DNA of 64,000 bases from Camillea tinctor (GCA_022578605.1 MU394074.1:434001-498000); one strand, 5' to 3'; numbered from the stretch's first letter, positions 21,901 through 35,500 are shown. Numbers and translations: made by a program. Notes: generated from the sequence alone by a model not told the origin.

Positions 21901-22651
21901 GGGCCCCGCTCCGATTCCGATTCCCCTCCACAAAGTCGTACGTATGTACGCTAGTACAGTGCAGTGGAATAGAAGTAGGGAAAGTACACTACCGACTGAG
22001 CCAGCTGTCTGCAGTTGTCTATCCCCTGTTGTCCTGATTCGGTATTCAAACGCCTATCCTTCGATTGGCTGCCGTAATCGGATCTGATAAGCTTTACAGT
22101 TAGTTGGTCCCTTGCGCGGAGATGCATTTCGTCACTGGTCAAAGAACTTTTTCCCTCTTACAACACGGCTTATCATGCACCTACAGTCCTGACTAATCCA
22201 ATTTACCCCGTCTCCGGTGTGCAAAAATCTGAGTTTAGATATCTCCTACGACTTTAACCTACTTCTCTTTTTTTTTCTTTCCTTTCAAAGCATTTGTAAT
22301 CTCACTTACAAACTTACAAACTCTCTGCGACTAACTCACGACTCTTTTGATTGCTTTTCCCCCTAACCTCAAAATAAATCAGTTGGGAATTTTCAACTAG
22401 TCACAAGCACCGCTGGGGTATTTTAAAAGTCGATTTTTAATTTGCCCCTCAATCCACGTATTATACCATAACCATACCATAGAACATTCCATACCATCGT
22501 CATCGTCAACCACTATTCTCAAATCTGCCCTGCCTTTGTTCTGCCCCAACCAACTAAACCAAACCAACCCACCAATACCCGACATTCCCAACATTATTGT
22601 TGGTATCGTGACCTCGACTCGGGACCCTCCCTTGCTCCCGATCCCGTCACC
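18945..22651. other. Long 3.7-kb spacer with purine tract
   Basis: Probably the shared promoter region of the divergent STF2-like and DRE2 genes. It contains a nearly pure A/G tract at about 19227-19327 (GGAGGA/GAAGAA units), CT-rich sequence just upstream of DRE2 (about 21430-21600 and 22260-22350), and many ACCTAGGT/TACCTA tetramer-type repeats. All ORFs are short and unrecognised. Confidence 0.55.
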
Positions 22652-23821
22652 ATGTCGCCCTCGGTCATTTCTATCGACACCTCGTCGGACTTTTCCTTCC
22701 CCGTTTCCAAGACTATCCGAAATGGCTCCTTCGACGCCCGAACCCTCCTTCTCGCGCCACCGTCTATCGCAAGCCACGAGGACAGGCTGCGAGATGCCTT
22801 AGCCACCCATGATCGATCAGTGACAGATGTACAAATGCTTGACCGCTTGTCCGCTGGGCTTGTCAATCTTCCCGATGCCACATACGACCTTATTTTGGTT
22901 TTGACAGATGCCGATGGCACCCGTTCTGAGTCGACCCTCTTGTTGAACCGCGATGTCTTCAGCAAGATTGTCCCCACCCTCAAGGTTGGTGGCAAAATCC
23001 AGGCACAAGATGGGTCGCTAGCCCAGGGGCATGAGTCAGCTGATGCCAGAGAGGCTCTCCTAGCTGGCTTGATACCGAGCGTAGACGGCTACACAAAGGC
23101 AGACGATGGAGAGGAGGTCGTAGTGCCCCTTAAGCTAGGATTGGGCAAGAACAAGAAGAGAAGCACAGCTGGCCCTGCTGTCTCGAACGTAACCGTCCAC
23201 CAGGCCAACGGCAAGGATGCTAGTTTCAACATGGTGCCCCCAGCTGCTAAGCCAGCTGGCGTAGGCTTCGTGGACTTCAGTGATGACTTTGGTATTCCAG
23301 AGGATGATGACGATGACGAGCTAATAGACGAGGATACCCTGTTGACAGAGGATGACTTGAGCAAGCCTCTAGCTATTCGTATGTTGCTTGCATCATTTTG
23401 TACTACCGCGTGACCATTTTACTGACTTTGTTCTTTTAGCTGCTGAATGCGTGCCTAAAGTTGGCAAACGGCGGCGGGCTTGCAAGGACTGTACTTGCGG
23501 TCTTGCTGAGCGTATAGCTGCCGAGGATGCCGCAAAGAGGAAAGAAGCCGACACGAAGCTTCAGGCTCTGAAGCTTGGTGCTGACGATCTGAACGAGGTC
23601 GATTTCACTGTCCAAGGCAAGGTGGGCTCGTGTGGTAACGTACGTAATAATCCTACTGCTCCATATAATGTCTTACCTCTCGAGAAAAGCAGCTAACGAA
23701 TACAAAACAATAGTGCTCGCTAGGTGATGCATTCAGATGCGATGGTTGTCCATACATCGGCTTGCCGGCATTCAAGCCGGGCGAGGAGGTTAGATTGTTA
23801 AACAACGAAATTCAGCTTTAA
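22652..23821 (+). CDS. DRE2: Fe-S cluster assembly protein Dre2 (anamorsin/CIAPIN1)
   Basis: Exons 22652-23378, 23440-23639 and 23714-23821 (GTATGT/TTTTAG, GTACGT/AATAG) encode 344 residues. Dre2 works with the diflavin reductase Tah18 as electron donor for cytosolic iron-sulfur cluster assembly. The N-terminal half is the degenerate methyltransferase-like domain. A linker holds [11 protein letters not shown] followed by a DDDDDE run and [16 protein letters not shown]. The CIAPIN1 C-terminus shows both cluster sites: [20 protein letters not shown] for the [2Fe-2S] site, and [19 protein letters not shown], two CX2C pairs spaced by seven residues, for the second site. It then ends [16 protein letters not shown]. 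The second cluster site is split by the last intron between the two half motifs. Length is close to that of other filamentous-fungal Dre2 proteins. Confidence 0.95.
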
Positions 23822-25763
23822 GATGAGTATTGCACGATGAAGCGAGGCATAACAAGGAAAGACGAATGAATACCCCATGGGAATGAATAAATGGTTTACG
23901 TTGGTAGTATCTTGAGGTTGAAAAGAAATTCCCTCATACCTAAATGAAATAAAACGAGCGTATCACATAGGATTAAGCAGCTGTATGTAAGAAAGGTATG
24001 CATACACCATACCTGCACAGATAAGCCTCACGATTATGCAAGGCTAGACAAAAACGAAAGGAAAAACGATAAATAAAAACCCAGTTCACGATCCTACCCA
24101 AACCAACTTACGCCATATAGAATCTAGTCTATCATCGGCAGAGAGCTGCCAAGCAAGATCTACACATATGCACTAGGTTACAAATATGCAGACATACCCG
24201 TGAATGGCACCCGCCCTATCTGTTTTAGGTATGAATTCGGTATAGCTGTTGTCTCCTCCTAGTACAGTATTGGTCTATGCATTGTACTCACGCAAAACGA
24301 TACGCATCAACTCGCTCAAGCTGTGAATATGAGTTTATCCACTTTCCCTACATACTTATCGAGCAAGCAAGGGAGAAGCTACTCTCATAGCGGACTAGGT
24401 GGGCTGAGGGAATGGTTGGGATGTTGGGTAAGGAGGATCCATTTATCCAACCCACCTCAGTTCGTAGGAGGTACATATGTAGTTTTATCGGCCGATGGTT
24501 AGGTAAGAGTAACTTAGGTATGTGCTTTCAATTGTGGGGTTTTCTTTTCTTTTTTCTTTTTTCTTCCCTGTTTTTGCTTTTTGATGGGATGGGATGGGAG
24601 ATCTGATCTGATCCCCCCGATCTGGATCGATCGTATGATCGGAGCCCAGGTTGGCAGAGCCGCTTCGGACCGGAACGGAACGGAATGTAACGAAAAGGGG
24701 ATGGGGATAGGGTGTGCAGGTGGAAACGAATAAAATGAAGAAAAAGAAAAGAGGGCTTGGATGGGGGTTATGTAAGGGGATATATTGGCTTCGCGATAGA
24801 TACCCTCCTTGGTATGGGAGGATCTCAGCCCCCCTCTCTAAGGAAGATAAGCTTTATAAGATAATACAGGAAGCATGATTCCATGCTCCTAGAGAACTCT
24901 TTATACTCGAGTGGTAGCAGTGTACCAAATTCTACCACAGGAAGGGCTTATCTACCAGTACCTAGTGAGTCTACTGTAGCAAGGAGAGGGGAGATAGAGG
25001 TAACATATATGTTATAGAGAGGACAAAAGGGGTTAAATACTTAGTAATCTCAACTCACCCGAATAAGCGGTCCTGTAGTTCAGCTGTTAGTTGCGCCTTT
25101 AGACGTATAACCTGTTTTATTTCAACTTTTCACACACACACCCACACATCTCCCCCTCTCTTCTAGCCTAATATTTGCTTCTGAAGATACCTAGCATCCT
25201 CAGCTCTCATATGAAATTCAGTTACTAAACAATATGGCGGTAGATTTCCAATACCAGCAAAAGCACCCTACTTTGGACCCAAACCGTTAGATAGATGTAG
25301 ATAGGACGCGGCTCCAAAACTAGCCATCAACCTCATATTGGACTCTATAAATAGCCTACCCGAATAATATATCAAACTAGGATCTTAGTTAGAAATGGAC
25401 CAAGTTTTACTTATTAACAAAAAGCACGTATATTATATCACTCCTCACCTCATAAGATACACCACCACATTCAACGAAATCCTCTCTCCCCTTATCAAAG
25501 CCCATGCTCTCACATCTTCCAAGTTTGGGTAAACCTTTCATTATTGCTAATACTAATACCTACTTAGTTAAAATGGGAGTAAACATAACTTTTCCCTCCC
25601 TCTTCCCCCCTTCCTCGTTCCCGCCTTTCCCTCTCCGTTATAAAAAATATACCCAGACCCATAAAGCCCACCACCGCCAGGCACTTATAATCCAAGCCAT
25701 ACCCCTCCTCCCATCTCTTCTTGCACACTCACACTACTCCACCACCCCCTATTTTTTTCTCCC
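23822..25763. other. Spacer, no gene seen
   Basis: About 1.9 kb downstream of DRE2. A tRNA-like 5' half (TAGTTCAGCTG A-box type) at about 25072-25095 lacks a B box. Pyrimidine-rich sequence lies at about 25590-25765, next to the end of the following minus-strand gene. Otherwise unremarkable. Confidence 0.5.
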
Positions 25764-26845
25764 CTACACACACCCTTCCATATCCTCCTCTCCCTCTCCC
25801 AGCAACCCCAAAATCTCCCCCCGCAAGTCCTCCCCCGCTAGACTCCCGTCCCGCGCCGCTTCTTGCACGCGGCGCAGCTTATCCCGCAGCACGCGGTTCG
25901 TCCACAGCAGGTCTTCGGCGGCAGCCCCGTCTTCGTCGGACGAGGAGGGGGTGCGTTCCGGTGCGTCGTACTCGCCGTCGTCGGAGGAGGAGGAGGAGGA
26001 GGAGAAGAAGTCAGTGGAGAAGAGCGAGGGGCGCTGTGGGGGAGGGTGGTTTGTTAGCGAGTATATTATTTTGCAAAAGACGGGATAGGGAGAAAGCGGA
26101 ACTGTGGGGGGAGTGTCAACTTACCACTTTACCACGTCCGGTCCACTGGATCGTTCGCGGGAGCGATACAGAGCCAGAGCCAGAGCCAGGGCTAGACGTA
26201 TCTCCGGGCTTTCCTCCGATCGCGCTCCCCCGCTCGAGGCGGTCGTATTTCTCCTCCAGCGCGTCCAAGCGGTCCAGGACCGCGCCCAGATCCGGGGTGC
26301 TGCGCGCCTCGCCCCAGAAGCGGGGCTCGGGGCCGGTGATCGCGGCGCGGTAGAAGGAGGTCTTATGGTTCACGACGGGGTTAGCGTTCCCCCCTGATTT
26401 TGAGGCACGGTGACCTACTTGGGCAGCGCAACGACACCCGCGCACGACGGTCGGCGGGGCGCAGCTCTGCTGGTGCTCGATGGTGTCCAGAGCTGAGGCG
26501 AGCTCGTCCTTGAGCGCCTGGACTTCGGCCTCGAGCTCCGTGTTGCGGATCTGCGTCATGCGCTGCTGGGCGCGCATGCCGTCGATGCGCTCGCTCCACT
26601 CGGGCTCGTGCGGGAAGAGGATTTCGTACTTCCGCCGCATTCTACGCTTTGTCTGTGTAAGGAAGACGGAGAATGTGAGCTTGTTCTGCGTATGCTGATT
26701 GGCGTAAAGGGAGGAAGACGGGGGTTCGTAGGAGGCGTGGCTAACTTACGGGGTCATTGGAAGCGAGGACATAGGAGGGCCCGAAGATGTTGTCTTCCTC
26801 CGTGATGACGTGGGCGCTCACGCGACGGCCTGCGAAGATCGGCAT
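25764..26845 (-). CDS. Conserved-type coiled-coil protein, unknown function
   Basis: Exons 26750-26845, 26125-26652 and 25764-26033 give 297 residues. A further 57-nt in-frame intron (GTAGGT...CATAAG, near 26371-26427) may reduce this to about 278. The start is MPIFAGRRVSAHVITEEDNI; the first join SNDP|TKRRMRRKYEILFP is clean (GTAAGT, CACAG). Two short coiled-coil segments are visible: TELEAEVQALKDELASALDT near 70-95, and DLGAVLDRLDALEEKYDRLE near 160-180. Exon 3 opens RPSLFSTDFF, then has a run of eight serines and acidic patches (DDGEYD, SSDEDGAAAED) before WTNRVLRDKLRRVQEAAR. The two-thirds nearest the C-terminus is rich in CpG. I do not recognise the family; the tidy gene structure and codon use argue that it is real. 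Confidence 0.65.
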
Positions 26846-28666
26846 GGTGTAAGGGACGGGAAGGCCGTCTGATAGCTATGCCCGCACAAGATGTTTTTTG
26901 GTGTTCTGCTAAGTTAGTATAGGCGGATGTGCCCAAGGATCAAGAGTCACTATTCAGGTAGGTGCTTGGTGTTATCGGGGTCAACGACAACAAGGGACAG
27001 ATAAAATGAAATGAGCAACGAGCAAAAGAATCGGTGTTGGGGATTATGATGGTGATAGCAATGATGGTAAAGAGTCTTGATGCTGGGTGAAGAGATGATA
27101 AACCACTAAGTGTTCTGAGGTTTTCGGATATGGAAACGATGGAGGGCAGGTAACTATTAAATAAATACACAAAAAAACAATATCTTTTTTCTTCTTTTCT
27201 CGTTTTTATTTTCTTCTATTGTTGAATATCTCAGAGGCTGGGAGCTTCTGATAGTGTCTAGGGGTTACAATAAGGGGGGGAGTCTATTCAGTGGGGTTCA
27301 GGGTAAAATTTTCCGCTTGCCATGGTGTTGTCGACGTTATCATCGTGGTTGCTATGGTAGTGGGTGGGTAGTTCAAGTTTTCTTTTCTAGACTATAACTA
27401 ATAATAGTCAATGCACTTGACCTTATGCCTGATTGTGTATTAGAGATAAGTTTCTGCTTTCACAACAACGTAGGAACGAAAAAACTAGTGTTTGCTAGTT
27501 GTACTATAGGGCTGGAAATGAAGAATACGGTGCTATAGCATAGCTACTGAAGACAACGACAATATAGAGAAGTAAAATTGAAAACTCTTATAAATGACCG
27601 GTAACACAGCAAAACTGAAAGAATTTTCGTTTTCTCTATCTTTCTAATGCTTTTTAGAAATAAGGAGTTTATAGTTTGTTATAATGGAAGATGTGACCGA
27701 ACTAATTGCATAGGCTATATCATGATGAATTCAAGAATAGCTATGCGTATAGAATAATATTTTGTCCTTGCACTTACATCAGAATTCTATGCTTGAAAAA
27801 AAAAATTATACATCTCGATGGCGTTCCAAGTTTCTCTAGTCATAGAAGAAGAGATATACGATGTTCTTGGTCACAGCATGACATAGTTCACGGAGAAGAG
27901 AATATACGATACCATAACACTACTTATCTCCAACTTCAATTTCAACTGTTTATAGGTGTTCGGTGACAGAAGCAATTCATCTGATTTTCGACGTTGCTTT
28001 CCAACTGGATTTAGGATGGTCACAGAAATCAGCACTGTTGGCACAAACTGCGAATTTAGAACTATAAGCAAAGACTTTCCTCTGGGCTTATAGAGTCCAC
28101 TACTGCTAACATTCTTCTTTTCTATACATAGTGTCATAACCTTGTTGTCTCAAGCAATGTCTTAAATATCTCTTGCCATAGCGACGGCTCTTCCTTCTTT
28201 GCCATAGCCATGAAATCTACCTATTCTTAAAGTAGATTCATATACATAATCCTAGACTGGCCAGCATTAATTTAGGTAGTTCTCATTGAATATCGGGTGA
28301 TTTCCTCACAGTTTCATTGAACTTTTCTTTGGCAGTTATAGTGGTAGACATATCTCCAGCAACATGTCCGAATAGCCTTCTATCCTAGGGTGCCACAAAA
28401 CCTTTTGTTTAGGTCACTGTTCGGAAGGCATTGAGTAGGCTTGTACAGGTATATAAGAGCGCCCACTTGAAGCTATTCCAAGCAGAGTGTATAGTTCCCA
28501 ATACAACAAACAAGTATTCAGAGCCTAATCAACCACAGCCTGGTGTAACTCTCATCCCAGGATACTCCTCTTCTTTTCTTCCCCCTGATTCTGTACGTCC
28601 TCCCCCCTCCTCCCTCAGGCAAAGCTCCCCTATACCGCAATTCATCCGCTATCCCTACACCACCCC
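26846..28666. other. Spacer, no gene seen
   Basis: About 1.8 kb, AT-rich after 27150. Only short ORFs without recognisable content. Confidence 0.5.
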
Positions 28667-29742
28667 TCAAACCCCCACCCCCCAGCCTACACAATCCATC
28701 TCCCGCCCCAGCAGATCACACACCTGTCCCAACTCCGTCAGATACCCATCCACCCACTCCGGCACGCCAATCTCTTCCTCCTTCCCCTCTCCATTCCCTC
28801 CGTCCTTCCCCTCCTGCTTCTCTCCCTCCTTTCCCTCCTCTCCCCCCCTCTCCGCCCCTTTCTCAACATCCCGCAACACCTCGCCCACCCTCCGGACCTC
28901 CCTCCCCGCCGCCCCCAGCGTGTCCCTGACCCCGCGCTCCGCATCGCAGAGCCCCTCGTACGCGGCCAGGAAGCGGGCGCCGGCGCGGATCGCGTGTTTG
29001 CGCTCGCGTTGGTGGGGGAGGCGGGCGCGGTTCGAGGTCTGGGGGAGGCCGGATACGGGACGGGCGGTTGCGGAAGAAGGGGTGTGGGCTGAAGGTACGG
29101 ATGAGGAGTGGGTTGGGGTTGGGGTCGGGGTTGGGGAAAGAGGAGGGTGGGCTGAAAGAGGAGGGTGGGCTGAAGACGGCGGGCGCGTGGCCAGAAGCGA
29201 CAGGTGCAGCGGGGGCATGACCCGGTGCAGCAGATCGTTTCGGACGTCCCTGGCTTGGGCGACGAGCTGGGCGAGGCCTTCTGCGCGGGTCTCGAGGGCG
29301 GATAGGCGGGTGGTGAGGTGGGAGAGTTTGGTTTGGGCGGTGGAGAGGGTGGTTGTGGTGGTGGTAGTAGTAGAAATAGGAATTGCTGGTTCCGAGGAAG
29401 TTGGGATGGAAGCTGTGTTGGTAGTAGTGATGCTATCAGCGGTGGTGATAGTAGTTTGGTCTTCTCGCTGATCAGCTTGGATGGGGCTCTAGCCACGAGT
29501 GTCGAGTTAGCATAAACTGGCAAATATGCATATATATATATACACGTATCTACGAGTATGTGTATTTATATGATAGTAACGCTTCGCATTAAAGTACCGT
29601 GATTAATGTGTTGACATACCAGAGAAGCACCACTATCAGCAGCGGAAGTAGAAGGCATGGCCGCCATGGAAATGTCACCAACAGTGTCGTCCTGCGAAAT
29701 GTTTTGTTTGCCTCTGGTCGACATTCTGAAGAACGATCGCAT
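28667..29742 (-). CDS. Coiled-coil protein of unknown function
   Basis: Exons 29620-29742 and 28667-29488, joined in phase 0 (GTATGT at 29619, GGCTAG ending at 29489), encode about 314 residues from MRSFFRMSTRGKQ. A second ATG at 29724 (MSTRGKQNISQ) may be the real start. A Thr/Ser-rich low-complexity stretch (residues about 50-85) precedes a heptad-like segment, LSHLTTRLSALETRAEGLAQ, followed by ARDVRNDLLHRVMPPLHLSL. A proline-rich linker separates it from a second helical part (AIRAGARFLAAYEGL...VRDTLGAAGREVRRVGEVL), a charged Glu/Gly/Lys region and a final VPEWVDGYLTELGQVCDLLG. No family was recognised. The helical pattern recalls small subunits of tethering or organelle-biogenesis complexes, but that is only a resemblance. 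Overlapping long ORFs on the other strand reflect the CpG-rich composition. Confidence 0.6.
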
Positions 29743-30376
29743 CGTAGGCGAGCGGATATACGGGTGATACGTTTGGCGATTGAGTGAGGAAATAACGAAA
29801 TCTCAATGTTGCACGGAGAGAGAAAATGAAGACAGGTCGGGTTGCTGTTCTATGGTCGAGGAAAGAAAATACACGACATTGCCTAGCAACCAGAGGTACT
29901 GATAGTGAAAATGCTTGATTTGGGAGCAAACAAACAATTTTGTAGGTGGAAATGATTTCCTCGAAAAGTGAAAAGGGCACCTCATAGCACACAGATGGAA
30001 TTGCGTATGGGACTGCCGTAGATGAAGCAATCCCCGTTACTTGCCAAGGTAGTTCGCTATCGTGTTGTCATTTTATCTTCATATTCATGTCACCCCCTCA
30101 CCACCTATCCCCGTATATCACCAACATTGGAGTCATATGCAATTCGTACTTGTGAGCACCTTTTTACATGGAAACAGTTTCTTGTGTGTAATGCAGTGTA
30201 AAGAGAAATCATCGACGTTTTGTTTGTTTTTGCTTTACCTAGCTACCGTCTCCGTATACCTCAAGCCAGCTTTCTAGTCAACCCTACTATCCGAGAGACA
30301 ACCCATACATCAGAGATCTTATGATTTCCCTCCATGGCTATGGCATGGCCGGTACTCTATCTTATCCCTCATAGGT
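29743..30376. other. Spacer between two minus-strand genes
   Basis: Promoter of the coiled-coil gene and 3' region of the next. No other feature supported. Confidence 0.55.
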
Positions 30377-30993
30377 TTAATCTTTCAGAACTAGGAGGTA
30401 ATCAGCGATTTCCTTCTGCATAGCCTTTGCTTGCTTGTCTATAGCCTTCGCTTGCTTCCTGAATTTGTCCATCATGGCCATGAGATCATCCAGATCGGTG
30501 TCAATACCTAAGATTTTGTCGCCCATGATACTCTCGTTAGCCCTCTTCTCTATGTCTGCGCTCCATCGGAGCTTGTTGATGATGCCATCTTGCTTCTTGA
30601 TACCAGGACTTCCGCTGTCCTTGCCCTGTTCTGCGCTTAGAGTTTCGAAGTTAATGTGCTTCTGTTGTATTTACGAAGTATTAGTTTTCAATATTAAGCT
30701 TAAGCTTTACATAGTAACGTAGCAGGATGTCCAATATATAATGGAAGAAAGCACTTAACTGCTTGAGCAGGACTTGGCTGGGGCACAGGGACGCGCTTCT
30801 GCGGGCCAGTGTCGGTCTTGATGAGCTTGGACACTAGCGAGCCCTCGGCGTCGTGATCAATGGCACACTTCTTCTTGTTGTTGCCAGGCTTGGGTGGAGT
30901 GTTGGGCGACTTGTTGGCTGCATGTTGCTGTCCTTGAGCGCCAGGGCGCTGGGCATTCTTGCCGGGTTTTTTGGTCTTTTTTCCCCGACCCAT
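30377..30993 (-). CDS. Small basic/coiled-coil protein, unknown function
   Basis: Exons 30760-30993 and 30377-30661, joined in phase 0 (GTTAAG donor at 30759, ACAACAG acceptor), encode 172 residues from MGRGKKTKKPGKNAQRPGAQ. The N-terminal 45 residues are strongly basic with Lys/Pro/Gln repeats, suggesting nucleic-acid binding or a nuclear/nucleolar location. The middle carries SLVSKLIKTDTGPQKRVPVP. The C-terminal exon is helical and charged (INKLRWSADIEKRANESI) and ends with an alternating Lys/Ala/Met heptad stretch (DKFRKQAKAIDKQAKAMQKE). No catalytic motif is visible. A frame extension to 31011 adds six residues and is less likely. I do not recognise the family. Confidence 0.6.
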
Positions 30994-32553
30994 GGTTGAG
31001 TGAAAGCGCAAGCTTTGATTTGGTTTTTTGCTTGCAGGTCGGCGTGATGTGTTGAGATAGAAAGGAAAGTATGGACAAGGGAAAAGAAACAGTGACGGGG
31101 TTGTAGGTGATTAAGTGAGAGAGAGAAAAAAACAGAAAGAGAGAGAAAGAAAGAAAGAAGAAGAAGAAGAAGAATAAGGTTAGGATCAAGATCAAGTTTG
31201 GTAAGCAGGTGAAGAAAAAACCAAGTGCTCCTTCCTTCTTTCCCAATTGCACCTTCTCTTAACTATATATACTTAGGTACTTTTATCCCTTCCATATCAA
31301 TAAAGATTAATAGATACTTGATATTAGTATCATTAGTAAACATTTTAGTTATTATCGTTGTTTCCCCCTTTCACGCATCCCTACCCTTCCCCCCCCCCTT
31401 TTTTTTTTCAAGTTGGTTCAGTCTTCCCATGTGCACTAGGCAATATACTGGTGAACTATTTCCACCAACACCCCCTCCGTCCCTCCCTTTATTCTCAAAT
31501 ATGAATGGAGTGCAGTTGAGTGCTTGACTTGGAATTCACCTTCACTGTCCCTGATCAATTCCCACCGACATTATCAACATAAAAGTCAAACCAAGCATAA
31601 TACAAGTAGTACTATGTACATAATCACACTTGGGCATTATAACTTACAACTCACAAAACACACATGCCCGTAGGTACGTAGCAGATTGAAGAAATACCGG
31701 TAGTAGGACTACCAGCAGCATAAGTAATAAATAGTAGTAGTACATATATTAAGGTTTATCTATGGTATAGGGATTCTGTAGTACTAACGTTGGGTTTAGT
31801 TTCATCTCGAGACTTGATGTTGTTCCCTCCTTGCCTTGGCCCATTCAGATGCGATGCAATAATAAAAACGGAAAAAGGAAAAAAAAAAACCGAACTTGGT
31901 ATACTGAGATAGATATAGGACAAGACGCGAGAGGGGTATGTGGAGTAGAAAAGGATAGGATAGGACAGATATAAAAATATTGTTAAAAGCACGGTTTCAG
32001 TCACCTGGCCAATTGCATCTTTGGACCTTTGGCAAGTGTTCTGATCATGCAGGGTTTCGTTCGTCATAAACACCGCCGTCAGTGTTTTCTTTTTCTCTCT
32101 TTTTTTTTTCTTTTTTTTAAAAAGGGGGATTTCTTTTGGTTTCACACGCCATCACGCACTTTGTGACCTAACCCCCCCCCCCTTTCTAACGATACCTCCG
32201 GCTTCACCTTAACCACCCCTTCCCGCTTCTCATACTCCTTCTACTCCGCCCCATCCTTAACACCGTCCTTCACAGCCACCTGCGAGGTATCAAGATCTTG
32301 GTTAGAAAACACGCTAGGGAATAAACACGGTTGTGGGGCGGCTCTGCCAACCCATGTCGAGAACAAAAAAGTGAGAACAGGCAGAAACACTTTTTCTTCT
32401 AAATGTGAAATCAGAACATCCAGATCCGCCAACATGTCACTTTGTTGGCAACCCATGGGAGTGGAAGTGACACAATGAAAATTGTGGTATATGAGACAAG
32501 GTAGCTGACGCATATATCGTCATGAATTCCTGTGTAGACGTCAAGAAAATAGA
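30994..32553. other. Spacer with simple-sequence tracts
   Basis: Contains a GAAA/GAA-type purine tract at about 31120-31175, C9T9 near 31390-31410, poly-A/T runs around 31880 and 32100, and a C10 run near 32170. No gene is supported, although ORFs at 31756-32145 and 32241-32513 are open by chance. Confidence 0.5.
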
Positions 32554-35500
32554 CTAAGCACTTTGTGGTGATGTTACAAAGTTGGCACTGAGACCATCGC
32601 TCTTCTCGTTCTCGAATGTTGATTTCTTCGCACTCTCCACTTTCTGGAGCCCCATCTTCTCCAACCCAGAGATGGCACTATCAACCTCTGCAAAAGAGAT
32701 GCCAAGACCGTTCTTCCCCTCACTCCTGCTTCTCTCCTCAGCTTTCTGCTCTCCCGGGTTCATGAGCGCAGGAGGGCGCTGCTGCATAGCTCGCGCTTTC
32801 GCTAGAGAAATAGTCTTCTGCTGGTAAGTCGATGTCATAGGTTGGTTCTCATCGCGGTCGATTGTTGCTTTCATAAGCGCCGCCATCCATGCCCGTCCTT
32901 GCTGAAGGTTGGGCACAGCAAAGTAATGCACCATAGGCTTGGTGAAGTTGACAGCCTTCGAAAGTCCGGCCCGTGGAGGCATGAGCTTGAAGATGAACAT
33001 GGAATCGGCTCCCTTCTCCAACACTACACTCTGGCTGTCCGCAAGGGTCTGTAAGCTGCTCTCCGCCGGCATGATCGGGGTGTTGCTAGCACCCGTCAAG
33101 GTAGCATGGAGGCCGGTAAGCCTCTCATTGTCGGCGGGCAGTACACGATGGAATGAAATATCGATGAGTCCCTTCTCCTCTGTATCATCCTCCGAGTAAT
33201 AGTATGATAAGCGTCGACCTTTTAGAACAAAGAGCCGCGGCTTCCAAGTTGTCATGAGATGAGAGTTCTTCTTCTTCATCCACCCGCTGTAATCAGCATC
33301 TTTCATCGCCTCCTTCGGGCCAATCTTTTGCAAGCCACGTAGGTAGGCACTTGTTTCTTTCTTTGTCTTCTTCGGGGCCTTGCGACTACCGGCGGTGGTG
33401 GTACTCGAGAGCGGGCTCTTTCCGGTGTCGGGGGAATCTAGCTCGAAGCTCGGCCCCGCTGAGGTTGTGCTCGAGCCAGTTCTGGTGGGAGACTGCATGG
33501 GAGAATCTTTGAGCGAGTCAGCTGGGGATCCAAACTTGGCACGATCGGTACCGATGACGGCATCTGAAATCGCTCGCAGACCGCCAAAAGCGGTCATCTT
33601 GGCACCCGGATTAGCAGCCGAGGTAGCAGGGACGCCGTCGTCTAGCTTGGTGACAGTTGGCGATGGTCCGTCTTTAGCAGGAGGTGGAGGTCGGTACGAC
33701 TCTGTGGTGTTCGTCGAAGCCGTCCTACGGTGATCACCTGACATGCCGTAATACAGCTGAGCAGCGCTCGGTGGAATCGAGTCCCTCACCGAATCCACAC
33801 TCCCGTAGCGCGACCGTCTCGATAATGCAGTAGCACTTCTCACCCGCTGTTGCTCTGTGTAGCTCGACTTGTGCGAATGGGATTGAGAGGCGATGCTGTC
33901 CCGCTTCTTAAGCACGTTACGTCTCCGACCATCGATATCAGTACCAGAAAAGTAGCCACGATCAAGATCAGCCGGATCGTCGGGTACCTCAAGCCCGGAA
34001 GCGCTGATAATATCTTGAAATCCAGTGGAGGATAAAGGTCGCGGGGGTTGTGGAGCAGCGGTACCCATAGTCCAGTTGCGGTCAAATGAGGGCTGCTTCT
34101 TGTGGCGCGAGGCTTCGGATTGCGGAAACGTTCCAGATGGTATGAGCTTAGGGGTCCCTGCATTTATGGGCGGCGTACCGGAAATTCGGTAATCGGTCGA
34201 GGAATGACGTCGCGAATGATGGAGATCGCGAACGGAAGCTGCAGACGGTCTCTTTTGATGCGATGCTCTAGTAGGGCTATCGTAGAGAGCTTTGGGGGAA
34301 ATTGAGCCCACAGAGGACATGGGCTCCATTTTGGGTGTTTGCGACAAACGCCTTGCCTGCTTCGAGCCAGGGCGATCGTCTATCGGCGGAAGCTTCTGGG
34401 AGTTTGTTAAAGTGTTTGTCCTACTTCTGACTTTTCCAGTGGCCCTCGAGTCCTCCGAAGCTGCGTCGCTGCCGTATGTCTGTCTTCTTGTGCCCATTCC
34501 AAGACCATTTGCTTCATCCTGTATAGCCTTGATTTTCTGCCACGTCTTCAATCTACGTCCTACCGACCCCAGGTCAAAGGCCTTGAGGAAGAGTGAAGAC
34601 TGGTCCATACCCAGGAGTATTTCGCCCGTTATTTCCTGGTCCCTAAAAACTTCACAGTGGTGTTTTTCTACACCTGCTGTAAACAGATGCTCGGCTACAT
34701 CATCGACACTCCACGACAAAACCTCAGCGCGGGTATGCGGTCCTTCTTCTTCTTCATCCGTCTCCTCGCCCTGAATGTAGGAAAGCCGATCTTGCATATG
34801 GGAGCTGTATTCACTGCCTGAATCTGTCGCATTGTGCATACTTCCGTTTCGCGGAGTCGAGTGCAGATCGGTAATATGCTCATCAATTACGGTTAAAGTC
34901 TCGTGGAGAACTGAGTTGTCCTGGCTAGGTGTATTGAGGCGGGCTATGGCATCGAGGCCACCGCTATAATTGAAAATATTATTCGCGGAGGAGGCGGTGC
35001 TTGGCCGTGAATCTTGCTTTATCGAATTCAGGGGCAAGGTAATCGGACTCGTCTCGGCTGGGAGCTCTCTAGGAGCAAAGGACTGGGAAGTATTTCGCGA
35101 CGATGTCGTACTCGGTGGCTGGCTCGGTCCCCCAGACTTTCCATTGAGAGAGGGAGCAATCGGACTCGTGACGGGCTTGGAAATGGCGGCGGATGATGTG
35201 GAGGGCCTCGGCGCTGGGCGCGTATAGACTAACGGGGTCAATTAAGGGAAGAGCAAAGCCAAGTCGTTCGCATGGAATTAATTACCTTCAGGAAACAATC
35301 CGCTGTTGTTATTCACCATATGGAGACCCAGGAACCATCCATCGCCAAACTCATCGTCGCGCTCAATCAACCGCACGCGGTCGCCTTTCGCCAGGCTCAA
35401 TTCATCAGAAGTGCGGGCCTGGAAGTCATCTGTAGGTTTCTCGGGTCAATCGGATTTCGCCCCAAAGCCACTAGTGAACGCAAGTAGATTATAATTATAG

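Noticed and set aside
25072..25110. tRNA-like 5' half with an A-box-type TAGTTCAGCTG
   Set aside because: No anticodon arm, B box or acceptor-stem partner could be found in the following 80 bases.
28431..29471. Plus-strand ORF of 346 codons
   Set aside because: Lies antisense to the better-supported coiled-coil gene, starts without an ATG context and is low complexity; a shadow of CpG-rich coding sequence.
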